Below, piece after piece: positions 8,400-16,718 of a DNA stretch of 64,000 nt. The DNA lies in the NCBI RefSeq assembly GCF_010894455.1, contig NZ_JAAIXY010000015.1:124001-188000 (forward strand). Reading direction: 5' to 3'. Below the pieces are notes generated by a model, which saw only the letters and a list, made by a program, of their open reading frames with translations, had not been told where the DNA came from and ran no database searches. The stretch is from Myxococcus eversor (GTDB taxonomy: Bacteria; Myxococcota; Myxococcia; Myxococcales; Myxococcaceae). The stretch's first letter is position 1; the number at the start of each line of letters is the position of its first letter. Both the position numbers and the translations under genes were made by a program.

Positions 8400-10247
8400 T
8401 CAGGGGCGAGGGCCATAGGCGGGCAGGGGGGCGCCGACTTCGTGGGCCCCCAGGTCCGGTGCCGCGCCGCTGAAGCCGTCGTTGATGTTGGGCAGGGGGG
8501 CTCCCGCGTTCTCCACCGCCGAGCCCGCGCGCGGGCGCAGGTCCGGCGCCGCGTACAGCGTCATGGGCGCGGCGGGGTAGGCGACGGACGCGGCGAAGGC
8601 GCCGAGGTCCACCTGCACGGCGTTCTTCTCGGTGGTGCTGGCGCGCAGGGCACTCAGGCCGGTGAGGGCGCTGCCCGCCCAGGTGGCGGTGAAGTTGCCG
8701 GACGTGGTGCCGAAGCCGTCGTGGTCCAGGTTGGCGCTCGCCGTCACCAGGTCGGGGATGTAGAGCACGCGCCCGTTGGCGTTGCCGCTGCTGTAGCCGT
8801 TGAAGGAGCCGCCCGGTCCGCCGAGGAACAGGTTGTTGCGGGTGTAGAGGTTCGCCACGGGCCTGCCGGCGGAGATGTCGAGCCCATCCCCGTGCTTCAC
8901 CACGGTGTTGTGCAGCAGCACGTCGCCGGAGCTGCCCCGGTACAGTTTGAAGGCGACGTGCACCGCGTTGTAGATGGCGTTGCGGACGAAGTACGTGGGG
9001 CCGCCCAGGCTCGGCTGGGACGACAGGGCGATGAAGTTGTTGGTGAGGCGGTTGCCGACAATCCGGCAGTTGTGGAAGCAGAAGTCCGCCTCCACGCCGT
9101 CGTCCGCGTTGCCGATGAGGTCGTTGTTCAGGATGTCGATGCTGTACTGGTCCACTGCGGCGTCGTCCTCCATCAGCGAGATGCCGTCGCGGAACCCGGT
9201 GACGCGGTTGTTGAGGATGACGTGCCCCGGGCCCGTGACGCAGATGCCCTCGCCCTGGTTGTCGCCGCTGACGCCGAGCGAGGACTCCGCCCACTGCGTG
9301 ACACCTGTCACCACGTTGTCGGCGATATAGGCGTTCTCCGCGCGCAGGAAGGTGACGACGGCGTCGCCATTGTTCGCGGTGGTGGCGTTGACGGTGGAGC
9401 GGGTGAGGACGAAGTGCTTCGAGCCGTTGAAGCGGACGCGGCCGTTGATGGTGAGCCGGTCGAAGTGGACGTAGCTCTGGTTGAACAGGTTGATGGGGCC
9501 GGTGAGGACGGTGCCGGTGGTGCCTCGCAGGACGATGGGCTTGCCCTCGGTGCCGCTGCGAGACCAGTCGAAGGCGCTGTAGGTCCCCGCGGCCAGCTCC
9601 AGGATGTCGCCCGGCTGCGCGCTGGAGGCGACGGTGGTGAAGGTGGCGGGTGTCACGGCCTTGATGGGCGCGCCCGCCATGGGAGCGGGCACCCCGCGCG
9701 TGGTCGCCGTGGCGGTCCGCGTGGTGGTGCCTCCCTCCGGGTCCGTGAGGGTGAGCTCCAACTCGTAACCCGTGCCGGGCTGGAGGCCGAACACGCTGCC
9801 GGAGTGACGCAGGCCCCAGCTGAAGCCCTCGTTGGTGCCCGCCGGGATTCGACGCAGGGGGAGCGCCTGCCTCCAGGGGCTCGTGCCGGTGGGACGGAAG
9901 CGGACGGAGACGACGCCGTTGGCGTTGGCGTCACCGGTGAAGGCCCACTCCACCGTCAGGTGGTGCAGCGTCGGGAAGGGGAGGGTGATGGCCCCGGGGA
10001 CGGTGGCGTCGGCGCTGTTCGTCCCGCCATCGGGGGCGATGGTTCCGCTGTCGGGGTGCGCATTCGAGCCCCCATCCGGCTCGGACACGGTGCCGCCGTC
10101 CTCGCGGGTGCCACTGTCGACGGGGCCTCCGGAGCCGTCGGGCGTGCCGGGCCCCGCGTCGTCCTGGGTGTCGTCGTCACTTCCGCCACATGCGATGCAC
10201 AGCAGCAGCAGGACAGCCCAGGACCTTGGCCGGAGGAGAGCGTTCAT
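8400..10247 (-). CDS. Lipoprotein with right-handed parallel beta-helix (pectate-lyase-like) domain
   Basis: The protein has 615 residues. A signal peptide ends in the lipobox L-C-I-A-C, followed by about 70 residues of Asp/Gly/Ser/Pro-rich linker. A fibronectin-III-like segment follows (about residues 85-185). The remaining 400 residues have the regular turn pattern of parallel beta-helix proteins (I-L-N-N-R-V-T, I-V-G-N-R-L-T, L-H-N-T-V-V). Such proteins are polysaccharide lyases, glycoside hydrolases or carbohydrate-binding surface proteins; no catalytic residues can be assigned with confidence. It is probably exposed on the outer membrane. The gene is transcribed toward sthA on the same strand, 50 bases upstream of it. 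Confidence 0.75.
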   Translation of the reverse strand: MNALLRPRSWAVLLLLCIACGGSDDDTQDDAGPGTPDGSGGPVDSGTREDGGTVSEPDGGSNAHPDSGTIAPDGGTNSADATVPGAITLPFPTLHHLTVEWAFTGDANANGVVSVRFRPTGTSPWRQALPLRRIPAGTNEGFSWGLRHSGSVFGLQPGTGYELELTLTDPEGGTTTRTATATTRGVPAPMAGAPIKAVTPATFTTVASSAQPGDILELAAGTYSAFDWSRSGTEGKPIVLRGTTGTVLTGPINLFNQSYVHFDRLTINGRVRFNGSKHFVLTRSTVNATTANNGDAVVTFLRAENAYIADNVVTGVTQWAESSLGVSGDNQGEGICVTGPGHVILNNRVTGFRDGISLMEDDAAVDQYSIDILNNDLIGNADDGVEADFCFHNCRIVGNRLTNNFIALSSQPSLGGPTYFVRNAIYNAVHVAFKLYRGSSGDVLLHNTVVKHGDGLDISAGRPVANLYTRNNLFLGGPGGSFNGYSSGNANGRVLYIPDLVTASANLDHDGFGTTSGNFTATWAGSALTGLSALRASTTEKNAVQVDLGAFAASVAYPAAPMTLYAAPDLRPRAGSAVENAGAPLPNINDGFSGAAPDLGAHEVGAPLPAYGPRP

Positions 10248-10336
10248 GCGCCGGGATTCTGCCCGGAGCGTGGACTCACCGCGAGCAATGCCGGTGGCGC
10301 GGCAGGTGCGTCAGCCGTCGCCGTGGCACGACGATG

Positions 10337-11143
10337 TCACTCGCTCGGTGGGGGCCGTCCCGAGTAGCGCAGGCCCTCTTGGATTTCCTTGTCGTCGAGG
10401 AGGCGGAAGGTTCCCTCGGGGATGTCGGTCAGGTCGATGCCGCCCACGGCCTCGCGGTGGAGGGCGCGCACGGGGAGGCCCACGGCGCCGAGCATCCGCT
10501 TCACCTGGTGGTGGCGGCCCTCGGTGAGGGTGACCTCCACGGTGTGCTCGTCGCGGATGCGCACGATGGCGGGGCGGGCGGGGCCGTCGTCGAGCGTCAT
10601 CCCCTGTCGGAGGGGCTCCACGCGTTCTTCGTCGGGGGTGCTGAAGACGGTGGCCACGTAGCGCTTGGGCAGTTGCGTGTCCGGGGAGGTGGCGTGGGCG
10701 ACGAACTTGTCGTCATTGCTGAAGAGCAGCAGGCCGGTGGAGTCCACGTCGAGGCGGCCCACGGCGTGCCACGTGTATCCGGCCAGGTCGGGGGGGAGCT
10801 GGCGCAGGAGCACCTCGAAGACGGTGCCGGTGCGGTGCTGGGACACGGTGGAGGACAGCACGCCCGCGGGCTTGTGGAAGGCGAGCACGCGGGTGGCGGG
10901 GGCCGACAGCGGGATGACCTTGCCGTCCACGCGCACGACGGAGCCGGGGGGCACGGGCGCGAGGGGCATGAGCGCGACGCGGGCATTGATGGTGACGCGG
11001 CCGGCGCGGATGGCGTCGTCGGCCTCCTTCTGCGGGAACACGCCTGCTCGGGCGAGCGCGCGCGACAGCCAGTCCGGCTTCTCCTTGCCCTCCCAGCGCT
11101 GGTGTTGCTGTGGGGGCTTGGGCTTGTCGTACTTGCGAGGCAT
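10337..11143 (-). CDS. rluB: RsuA/RluB-family 16S/23S rRNA pseudouridine synthase
   Basis: The protein has 268 residues. The N-terminus carries an S4 RNA-binding domain (L-S-R-A-L-A-R-A-G...A-I-R-A-G-R-V-T-I-N). The catalytic domain follows, with the motif G-R-L-D-V-D-S-T-G-L-L-L-F, in which the Asp after R-L is the nucleophile. Later come the conserved K-R-Y-V-A, E-G-R-H-H-Q-V-K-R-M and L-H-R-E segments. It isomerises a uridine in rRNA; whether the target is the RluB, RluE, RluF or RsuA site cannot be decided here. The ATG at 11143 precedes a basic tail and the S4 domain, whereas a very long frame upstream to 12223 is antisense to the next gene and is ignored. Confidence 0.88.
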   Translation of the reverse strand: MPRKYDKPKPPQQHQRWEGKEKPDWLSRALARAGVFPQKEADDAIRAGRVTINARVALMPLAPVPPGSVVRVDGKVIPLSAPATRVLAFHKPAGVLSSTVSQHRTGTVFEVLLRQLPPDLAGYTWHAVGRLDVDSTGLLLFSNDDKFVAHATSPDTQLPKRYVATVFSTPDEERVEPLRQGMTLDDGPARPAIVRIRDEHTVEVTLTEGRHHQVKRMLGAVGLPVRALHREAVGGIDLTDIPEGTFRLLDDKEIQEGLRYSGRPPPSE

Positions 11144-11293
11144 GGGCTTCCAGGGGGCAGGTGACGCGGGGGCGGGTCTCGAGCACCGGGTGTCGTGGAC
11201 CCGCCGCGAGGGCGGCGTCATATCATCACCCGTTGCCCGCCGTGGCGCATCTCGCCGCCGCCGTCCGGGGGCGGTCGTCGTAGAGTCGCGGGC

Positions 11294-12298
11294 ATGACCT
11301 CGCGTGTCGGAACACCGCCTGTCCGGGATGAAATCCGGATGCATCCACTGGATGGCTTCGTTGCCTCGCTGGCGAGTCACTCGCTGTTCTGTGACGGCTG
11401 GGGGGACGAGCAGGCATTCACGGGGCCGGGGCTGTCGGACCGGCTCTGTGCCCTGCCTGGCCCGCTCGCGATGAGCTGGGAGGCGGAGCAGACGCGAGGG
11501 CGGCGGTGCTTCCGGGATGGCGCGTTCGATTCGCCCTGGGCGGCGCTGCCTCCGGAGGTCCGTCGCGGAAGGGTGCGGTGGTACTCCTCCAGGCGAGGCC
11601 GTGGGCGCGATGCGTGCGTGGTGCTGGCTTCGTCGCGAGACGAGGGGTTCCGGCTGAGGACGTGGCTCTTCGCGGCGCTGGTCGACGAGGGAGTGGACCT
11701 CTACTTCCTGGAGAATCCCTTCTACGGGACGCGCCGGGCGACGGGGCAGAAGGGGCCGCACATCCGCACGGTGAGCGAGCAGTTGAACATGAACATCGCG
11801 AGCATCGAGGAGGCGCGGGCGCTCGTGGCGCATGCGAGGCGGGAAGGGTACGAGCGCGTCGGGGTGGCGGGGTACAGCATGGGGGGCTACATGGCGGCGC
11901 TCGCGGCGGCGACGATGCCGGAGCCCGTGGGGGTCGCGGCGCTCGCGGCGGGAGCCTCGCCCGCGCCCGTGTTCACGAAGGGCGTGCATGGGCGCTCCAT
12001 CGACTTCAAGAAGCTGGGAGGCTCGCCGGATGAAGCGGCGGCGCGGCTCCGGCTGGCGACGATTCTGGACGCGGCGAATGCGTGTCTCTTGCCGCCGCCC
12101 GCGAAGCCGAGCGCCGCCGTCATCGTGGCGTGCGCGAGGGATGCGTTCGTCCCGATGTCCGAGGCGCGGGCGCTTCATGCCCACTGGGCCGGAAGCGAAC
12201 TGCGCATCCTGGACGCGGGGCATATCTCAGCGCTCTTCACGTCAGGAGCGGCGCTGCGCGGAGCGATACGTGACGCGGTTCATCGCTCAGGGGAGTGA
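11294..12298 (+). CDS. Alpha/beta hydrolase, ABHD18-like
   Basis: This protein of 334 residues has the nucleophile elbow G-Y-S-M-G-G near residues 195-200. A likely acid lies in A-C-A-R-D-A-F-V-P and a likely histidine in D-A-G-H-I-S close to the C-terminus, which completes a Ser-Asp-His triad. The sequence F-L-E-N-P-F-Y-G-T-R-R resembles the DUF2048/ABHD18 family. The substrate is unknown. No signal peptide is seen, so it is probably cytoplasmic. It is divergent from the pseudouridine synthase, and a TAGAGT element lies 7 bases upstream of the ATG. Confidence 0.75.
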   Translation: MTSRVGTPPVRDEIRMHPLDGFVASLASHSLFCDGWGDEQAFTGPGLSDRLCALPGPLAMSWEAEQTRGRRCFRDGAFDSPWAALPPEVRRGRVRWYSSRRGRGRDACVVLASSRDEGFRLRTWLFAALVDEGVDLYFLENPFYGTRRATGQKGPHIRTVSEQLNMNIASIEEARALVAHARREGYERVGVAGYSMGGYMAALAAATMPEPVGVAALAAGASPAPVFTKGVHGRSIDFKKLGGSPDEAAARLRLATILDAANACLLPPPAKPSAAVIVACARDAFVPMSEARALHAHWAGSELRILDAGHISALFTSGAALRGAIRDAVHRSGE

Positions 12299-12329
12299 CG
12301 ATAGCCAGAGGGGCTCAGGTGTCGCGCGC

Positions 12330-12680
12330 TTACTCCGGGTCGAGCGCCCAGGTGCCTTCTTCCCATTGCTGCAGCACCTGCTGGGCTTCAAAGGGCACCA
12401 GTCCCTTGCCCTTGGCGGCTTCGTCAAGAACCGCCTTCGCTTCAGCCGTCCGGTAACGAAGCAGATGCGCGGCGGCCGTGACACGTACATCCATGCGCTC
12501 ATGGGTGAGCAGGACAAGGAGGGCATCACGTCCCGCGTTTCCATGGGCCAGGAGCTTGTCGACGGCGGCACCGTACTTCCTGGCGTGCTTGTTCCCAGTC
12601 TTGGCATCACCCTGGAAGATGGCATCGGTCTGCGCCGCTACGTTCAGCGCGAACTGCTCGACCAGTCTTTCCAACTTCAT
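12330..12680 (-). CDS. DUF2019-type immunity protein of the SitA-like toxin
   Basis: The protein has 116 residues and is all-helical, with a pattern like DUF2019 (L-V-E-Q-F-A...D-V-R-V-T-A-A-A-H-L-L...A-V-L-D-E-A). DUF2019 genes often sit beside polymorphic toxin genes. Here the ATG overlaps the TGA of the upstream toxin gene in an ATGA arrangement, so the pair is almost certainly co-translated. By analogy with SitI proteins, it should bind and block the C-terminal nuclease domain of its neighbour in the cytoplasm. It has no signal peptide, as expected of an immunity factor against a toxin acting inside the cell. Function is inferred from context and fold only. Confidence 0.75.
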   Translation of the reverse strand: MKLERLVEQFALNVAAQTDAIFQGDAKTGNKHARKYGAAVDKLLAHGNAGRDALLVLLTHERMDVRVTAAAHLLRYRTAEAKAVLDEAAKGKGLVPFEAQQVLQQWEEGTWALDPE

Positions 12681-14035
12681 TGCCAGCGCCCCTCCGCCAC
12701 ATTCTCAATAGCCCGCAGCCCGAACTTGCGTTGGGCCTCGTATGACTGTGTGCTCAGCCATTGTCGCACGGTCAAAGTGCTGGAGCCCGTGATGATACGC
12801 CGGATCGATGAGTAGAAAGCGCTGACGTCGGTGTGCAGTGCCTTGTCCAGCGGGATGACGTTCTCGGTGTTGTGAATGCTTTGGGGGCCGAACTGCTTCA
12901 CGTTGCCCGGGGTCTGTTCGACGATGTGATGCCACTGCTTCCCTGGGCCCGCTGGTCCCATGGCCTTCTTGAAGCCACTGAACGTTTCCCAGGCCCTGAA
13001 GCCAGTGGGTTGAGCCTTGGCCGTGGTACTGCCACCTGTGCTTCTGGCAGTCATTGCCACTGCGCCGGGTACGAGGGCGATGGTGACGGACTCCGCACTC
13101 ATTGCCACCGTTCCTACGCCCGCGACCGCCGCGAGACGGATGCCCATTTGTGCTTCGGCCTGCACCGCCGCCTGCGCGGCGCCGGGGAGCATAGGCACCT
13201 TCGACCCAAGCCCCGCCGCAGTGTTCCCAATGGCGACCGTGGCCAACATGGCGAACGCGCGTGCCGCGTTGCGGCCCATGACCTTGCCGTAGCGCCCCCC
13301 TGCATCGCGCAGTTCGTCAAACGTGGTGGCTTGCTCCGCCTCCTCCACCAGTCGCTTGAAGCCCACGATGAGGCTCCAGAATGTATCGACCCCCACATAG
13401 GCAATGAGGGAGGCGGTCATCACGGCGGCCGCGCCCTTCGAGAAAGGCTCGGGCACGGCGAGCAAGATCATGTACGTGGTCCACGTCCAGAGAACCGCGG
13501 ACATCATGGCCTGGGGGTTGGCCATGTCCTTGAACGCGTCCATCATCTCGTCCATCACCGCGCCCTGGGCCAGGGCCATCGCCAGGGCGTAGCGGCCATC
13601 CCCTGTAATGGAGGGGTTCTCCTCCAGGAGTCGCAGGCAATCGCCGGGTTTGTTCGCGTGCTCGCACCAACGCAGGTAGGCGCGCGTCAACTCAACCTCT
13701 GTCGCGGGAAGCTCGCCATCCAGGTGTTCGCCCGTGCCCAGAGGGATGACGCGGTGAGTGCGTGCCTCGTAAAGGTATGAACCGCTGCGCGAATCCATCT
13801 CGAACAGCCGCCGGGCCGCTTCCTGGGGTCGACTGGGAGGCCGCGCACTCCGGGCTTGCGCTTCTACGGCCTCAACGAAGTCGTCGTCGTCCAGGTCCAC
13901 CGGCGCGGCATTGTTGCTGCGTGGGGTGAGGACGATGGGCTCGCCGTGGCCCATATGCAGGCGCACGGACTTCATGGTGCCGCTGCATCCAGCCAACAGC
14001 GCGAGCAATACGGGAATCGACCAGCGTGACAGCAT
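12677..14035 (-). CDS. SitA5-like polymorphic toxin lipoprotein with C-terminal nuclease-type domain
   Basis: The protein has 452 residues. The signal peptide ends in the lipobox L-L-A-G-C, the feature that lets SitA toxins be passed between kin by outer-membrane exchange in Myxococcus. The next 350 residues match what I recall of the SitA5/TIGR02269 conserved region (L-D-D-D-D-F-V-E-A, L-T-R-A-Y-L-R-W-C, hydrophobic helices around 185-220, T-I-A-L-V-P-G-A-V-A-M). The variable C-terminus has Q-W-H-H-I-V-E-Q followed by N-T-E-N-V-I-P-L, typical of HNH-type toxin nucleases, with His as metal or catalytic ligand. A DUF2019-type immunity gene overlaps its stop codon. GAAGG lies upstream of the ATG. 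Target and activity are inferred. Confidence 0.8.
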   Translation of the reverse strand: MLSRWSIPVLLALLAGCSGTMKSVRLHMGHGEPIVLTPRSNNAAPVDLDDDDFVEAVEAQARSARPPSRPQEAARRLFEMDSRSGSYLYEARTHRVIPLGTGEHLDGELPATEVELTRAYLRWCEHANKPGDCLRLLEENPSITGDGRYALAMALAQGAVMDEMMDAFKDMANPQAMMSAVLWTWTTYMILLAVPEPFSKGAAAVMTASLIAYVGVDTFWSLIVGFKRLVEEAEQATTFDELRDAGGRYGKVMGRNAARAFAMLATVAIGNTAAGLGSKVPMLPGAAQAAVQAEAQMGIRLAAVAGVGTVAMSAESVTIALVPGAVAMTARSTGGSTTAKAQPTGFRAWETFSGFKKAMGPAGPGKQWHHIVEQTPGNVKQFGPQSIHNTENVIPLDKALHTDVSAFYSSIRRIITGSSTLTVRQWLSTQSYEAQRKFGLRAIENVAEGRWQ

Positions 14036-14054
14036 ATGGCGCCTTCATGGCACT

Positions 14055-14074
14055 GGACCCCTTCCTTGGGGTCC
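14055..14074 (-). other. Hairpin in the leader of the toxin gene
   Basis: A perfect 7-bp inverted repeat (GGACCCC/GGGGTCC, six-base loop) lies 20-39 bases upstream of the toxin ATG, within the probable 5' leader. It could affect translation or message stability. Apart from this hairpin I see no clear promoter in the 294-base divergent gap 14036-14329. Confidence 0.3.
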
Positions 14075-14329
14075 GTCGTCGATGGAAGACCGAGCACTAC
14101 TAGATAGCGCTGAAATATGCTCCGAACTGGCGCGGTCCACTTTGGGGCGAAGGGCTCGAGGACCTCTCCGCGTCATACGGTGAGGTGGGCACGCATGGCC
14201 GCAGCGCAACCGGGTTGGTGGACAGGAGACGCGGGTCAATCGCCTCCGCCCTCACTGACCGGAATTGCGGCTAGGGTGGCGCCGGGTCCTGTTTCCTCCG
14301 GGCCCCATTCACACGCAAAGGACGCCCCT

Positions 14330-14914
14330 ATGACGAACCGTCGATTCTCGTGGCACCTGAGCATCCCCGCCCTCGCCGCGCTCTTCCTCCTCGCGGCCAC
14401 GCCCGCGGCGGCCCAGAAGTCGATTCCTCCGGAGAAGGCTCCCGTCAGTCCCCTCGCCATGACGGCGAAGAAGTTGGACGACAACACCTACGTGAAGGTG
14501 ACGTACAACTCGCCCCGCATCCAGGACCCCAAGACGGGCGAGAAGCGCCAGGTCTTCGGCAAGCTTGTCCCCTATGGCGAGGTGTGGCGCCTGGGCGCGA
14601 ACCAGGCCACGGAGCTGACCACCACGGGTGACATCGAACTCGCCGGCAAGAAGCTCGCGGCCGGCACCTACGCGCTCTTCGCCATTCCCCAGGCCGACAA
14701 GTGGACCCTCATCGTCAACAAGGATGTCGGCCAGTGGGGCGCGTACAAGTATGACAAGTCGAAGGATGTGCTGCGCGTGGACGTGCCCGCGAAGAAATCC
14801 CCGGACACCTACGAGGCCCTCACCATCACCCTCGATGAGAAGGCCCCCGCGCTCAACTTCGCCTGGGAGAACACCCAGGTCTCCGTCCCCGTGAGCGTGG
14901 CGAAGAAGAAGTAG
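14330..14914 (+). CDS. Periplasmic DUF2911 family protein
   Basis: The protein has 194 residues. A cleavable signal peptide ends A-T-P-A-A-A-Q. The mature part is the DUF2911 domain: V-K-V-T-Y-N-S-P-R near the start, the conserved F-G-K-L-V-P-Y-G-E-V-W-R-L-G-A-N-Q-A-T-E motif, then A-G-T-Y-A-L-F-A-I-P and W-T-L-I-V-N-K. This is a common exported beta-sandwich family of Bacteroidetes and delta-proteobacteria whose biochemical role is unknown. The start is backed by AAGGA eight bases upstream; frames that run further upstream begin inside the intergenic region. Confidence 0.85.
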   Translation: MTNRRFSWHLSIPALAALFLLAATPAAAQKSIPPEKAPVSPLAMTAKKLDDNTYVKVTYNSPRIQDPKTGEKRQVFGKLVPYGEVWRLGANQATELTTTGDIELAGKKLAAGTYALFAIPQADKWTLIVNKDVGQWGAYKYDKSKDVLRVDVPAKKSPDTYEALTITLDEKAPALNFAWENTQVSVPVSVAKKK

Positions 14915-15015
14915 TCGCTACAGCCGCGGAGCCGGGTGCGGAGCCGCGCCCGGCCCGCGGTCACGAAGTAGGGGCATCACGAAGTCGCACGGGTCCTGAA
15001 CGCCTTTCGAACCCG

Positions 15016-15243
15016 CTACTCGCGCCGAATCGTGTCCGGGTCCTCGCCCTCTGACACGCCCGGAGTCTTGCCCGGTTCATCCTGTGGCATCCGGCGCTCT
15101 TCCTCCTGCGCTTCGCCCTCCGCCTTCTTCGGCGTTCGGCCCGGAGCCTCCTCCTCGCGCTCATCCTTCCTGGGCGGCTGGATACCACCGCGCCCCGGTT
15201 CGTCGTCGCCCACCACCATCGACTCGTAAGGCATGTGATCCAT
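15016..15243 (-). CDS. Small acidic hypothetical protein
   Basis: The protein has 75 residues, is very rich in Glu, Arg, Pro and Lys, is probably disordered, and has no recognisable domain. The ATG at 15243 is preceded by AGAGGGGG about six bases away. The composition is unlike the antisense noise of neighbouring frames, but there is no firm proof that it is expressed. It is divergent from the DUF1028 gene. Confidence 0.45.
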   Translation of the reverse strand: MDHMPYESMVVGDDEPGRGGIQPPRKDEREEEAPGRTPKKAEGEAQEEERRMPQDEPGKTPGVSEGEDPDTIRRE

Positions 15244-15370
15244 GCGTCCCCCTCTCGTGGGTTCAGGACTCCTCCCGAAAGGTAGGGCCGTCCCCCGGGC
15301 GTGCCGCGTCGGGCCTTGCGGTCGCCCGCCCGCTCGCCCACCCTGCGCGTCCTCGCCCGCAGGAGCCGCC

Positions 15371-16363
15371 ATGTCCCGACTCGCCGTCTGCCTCGTCCTC
15401 CTCTCACTCACCGCCGTGGCCGCCGAGCCTCCCTCCACCCCGCGCCGTCCCGTCCACACGTACTCCATCGTCGCCAGGGACCCCGTGACGGGAGACCTGG
15501 GCGTCGCCGTCCAGTCCCACTGGTTCTCCGTGGGCTCCGCCGTGCCCTGGGCCGAGGCCGGCGTCGGCGCCGTGGCCACCCAGTCCTTCGTCGACCCGTC
15601 CTATGGCCGCCTGGGCCTCGAACTCATGCGCGCGGGACGCAGCGCGCCCGATGCCCTCAACGGCCTGCTCGCCGCCGACGCCGCCAACAGCGTGCGCCAG
15701 GTCGCCATGGTGGACGCGCAGGGCCGCGTCTCCGCGCACACCGGCAAGAGCTGCATCGCCGCGGCCGGCCACGTCGTCGGCGAGGGCTTCTCCGTCCAGG
15801 CCAACATGATGGACAAGGCCACTGTCTGGCCCGCCATGTCCCAGGCCTACCGCGAAGCCAAGGGCGACCTCGCCGAGCGCATGCTCACCGCGCTCGAAGC
15901 CGCCGAAGCCCAGGGCGGCGACATCCGGGGCAAGCAGTCCGCCGCCCTCATCGTCGTCTCCGCGAAGTCCACCGGCCGCCCCTGGATGGACCGCCGCTTC
16001 GACCTGCGCGTCGAGGACCACCCGGAGCCCCTCAAGGAACTCCGCCGCCTCGTCACCCTCCAGCGCGCCTACAACTTCATGAACGAGGGAGACCTCGCCC
16101 TGGAGCGCAAGGACACCGACGGCGCCCTCGCCGCGTACGCCTCGGCGGAGAAGCTCGCTCCCGGAAACGCGGAGATGATCTTCTGGCACGCCATCTCCCT
16201 CGTCGGCGTGGGCCGCGTGGACGCCGCCCTCCCGCTGCTCCAGCGCACGTACGCCGCGGACCCTCGCTGGCGGGAACTCGTCCTCCGGCTGCCCGCGGCC
16301 GGGCTCCTTCCGGAGGACCCGAAGCTCCTCTCACGGCTGACCGGCCCCAAGCCCACGAAGTGA
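15371..16363 (+). CDS. Secreted DUF1028 (Ntn-hydrolase-like) protein with C-terminal TPR-like tail
   Basis: The protein has 330 residues. A signal peptide (M-S-R-L-A-V-C...A-V-A-A) precedes the DUF1028 domain, recognised from T-Y-S-I-V-A-R-D-P-V-T-G-D-L-G-V-A-V-Q-S, then G-A-V-A-T-Q-S and S-Y-G-R-L-G-L. The residues C-I-A-A-A-G-H and V-Q-A-N-M-M occur further on. DUF1028 has an Ntn-hydrolase fold of unknown substrate. The last 100 residues look like two TPR repeats (A-L-A-A-Y-A-S-A-E-K-L-A-P-G-N-A-E). AGGAG lies five bases before the ATG. Confidence 0.85.
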   Translation: MSRLAVCLVLLSLTAVAAEPPSTPRRPVHTYSIVARDPVTGDLGVAVQSHWFSVGSAVPWAEAGVGAVATQSFVDPSYGRLGLELMRAGRSAPDALNGLLAADAANSVRQVAMVDAQGRVSAHTGKSCIAAAGHVVGEGFSVQANMMDKATVWPAMSQAYREAKGDLAERMLTALEAAEAQGGDIRGKQSAALIVVSAKSTGRPWMDRRFDLRVEDHPEPLKELRRLVTLQRAYNFMNEGDLALERKDTDGALAAYASAEKLAPGNAEMIFWHAISLVGVGRVDAALPLLQRTYAADPRWRELVLRLPAAGLLPEDPKLLSRLTGPKPTK

Positions 16364-16475
16364 GCCGCTCAGGGAGCGAGCACCCGAGCGTTGGGGATTC
16401 TTCTCGGGGGGACAGCGGGCGCGAGCGCTTGTGGCCACCGAGCTCGATGGAGAGGTTCTCCTGACGAGGACACTC

Positions 16476-16718
16476 ATGCGCTTCCCCCTGACCCCATTGC
16501 TCGCGTTGGTCGTCCCGTTCATGGCGCTGGCACAGGTGCCTCAGGACATGTCCCTGTCCCCCGCGGAATCCAGCGGCCCCAGCTACTGGTACTGGGTGGC
16601 CCTGCTCGTCATCGCCGCGGCCGTCTTCGCGTGGGTCGCGGTGCGCCTGTCGCGCAAGCACCGAGGCCCGCCCCCGTCGTCGTCGGCACGCCCCCGTCGC
16701 TCCGCCCGCACCCTCTAG
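16476..16718 (+). CDS. Small membrane protein of unknown function
   Basis: The protein has 80 residues. A signal-peptide-like N-terminus (to about residue 19) is followed by a short polar loop, then one clear transmembrane helix (Y-W-Y-W-V-A-L-L-V-I-A-A-A) at about 37-58 and a basic Arg/Ser/Pro tail. The ATG at 16476 has GAGGA five bases upstream. Its stop codon overlaps, in the palindrome CTAG, the stop of the convergent methyltransferase gene. Confidence 0.6.
   Translation: MRFPLTPLLALVVPFMALAQVPQDMSLSPAESSGPSYWYWVALLVIAAAVFAWVAVRLSRKHRGPPPSSSARPRRSARTL

Noticed and set aside
10337..12223. A 628-codon frame that would fuse a long N-terminal part to the pseudouridine synthase
   Set aside because: The extra 360 codons are antisense to the alpha/beta hydrolase, and the S4 domain begins right after the ATG at 11143.
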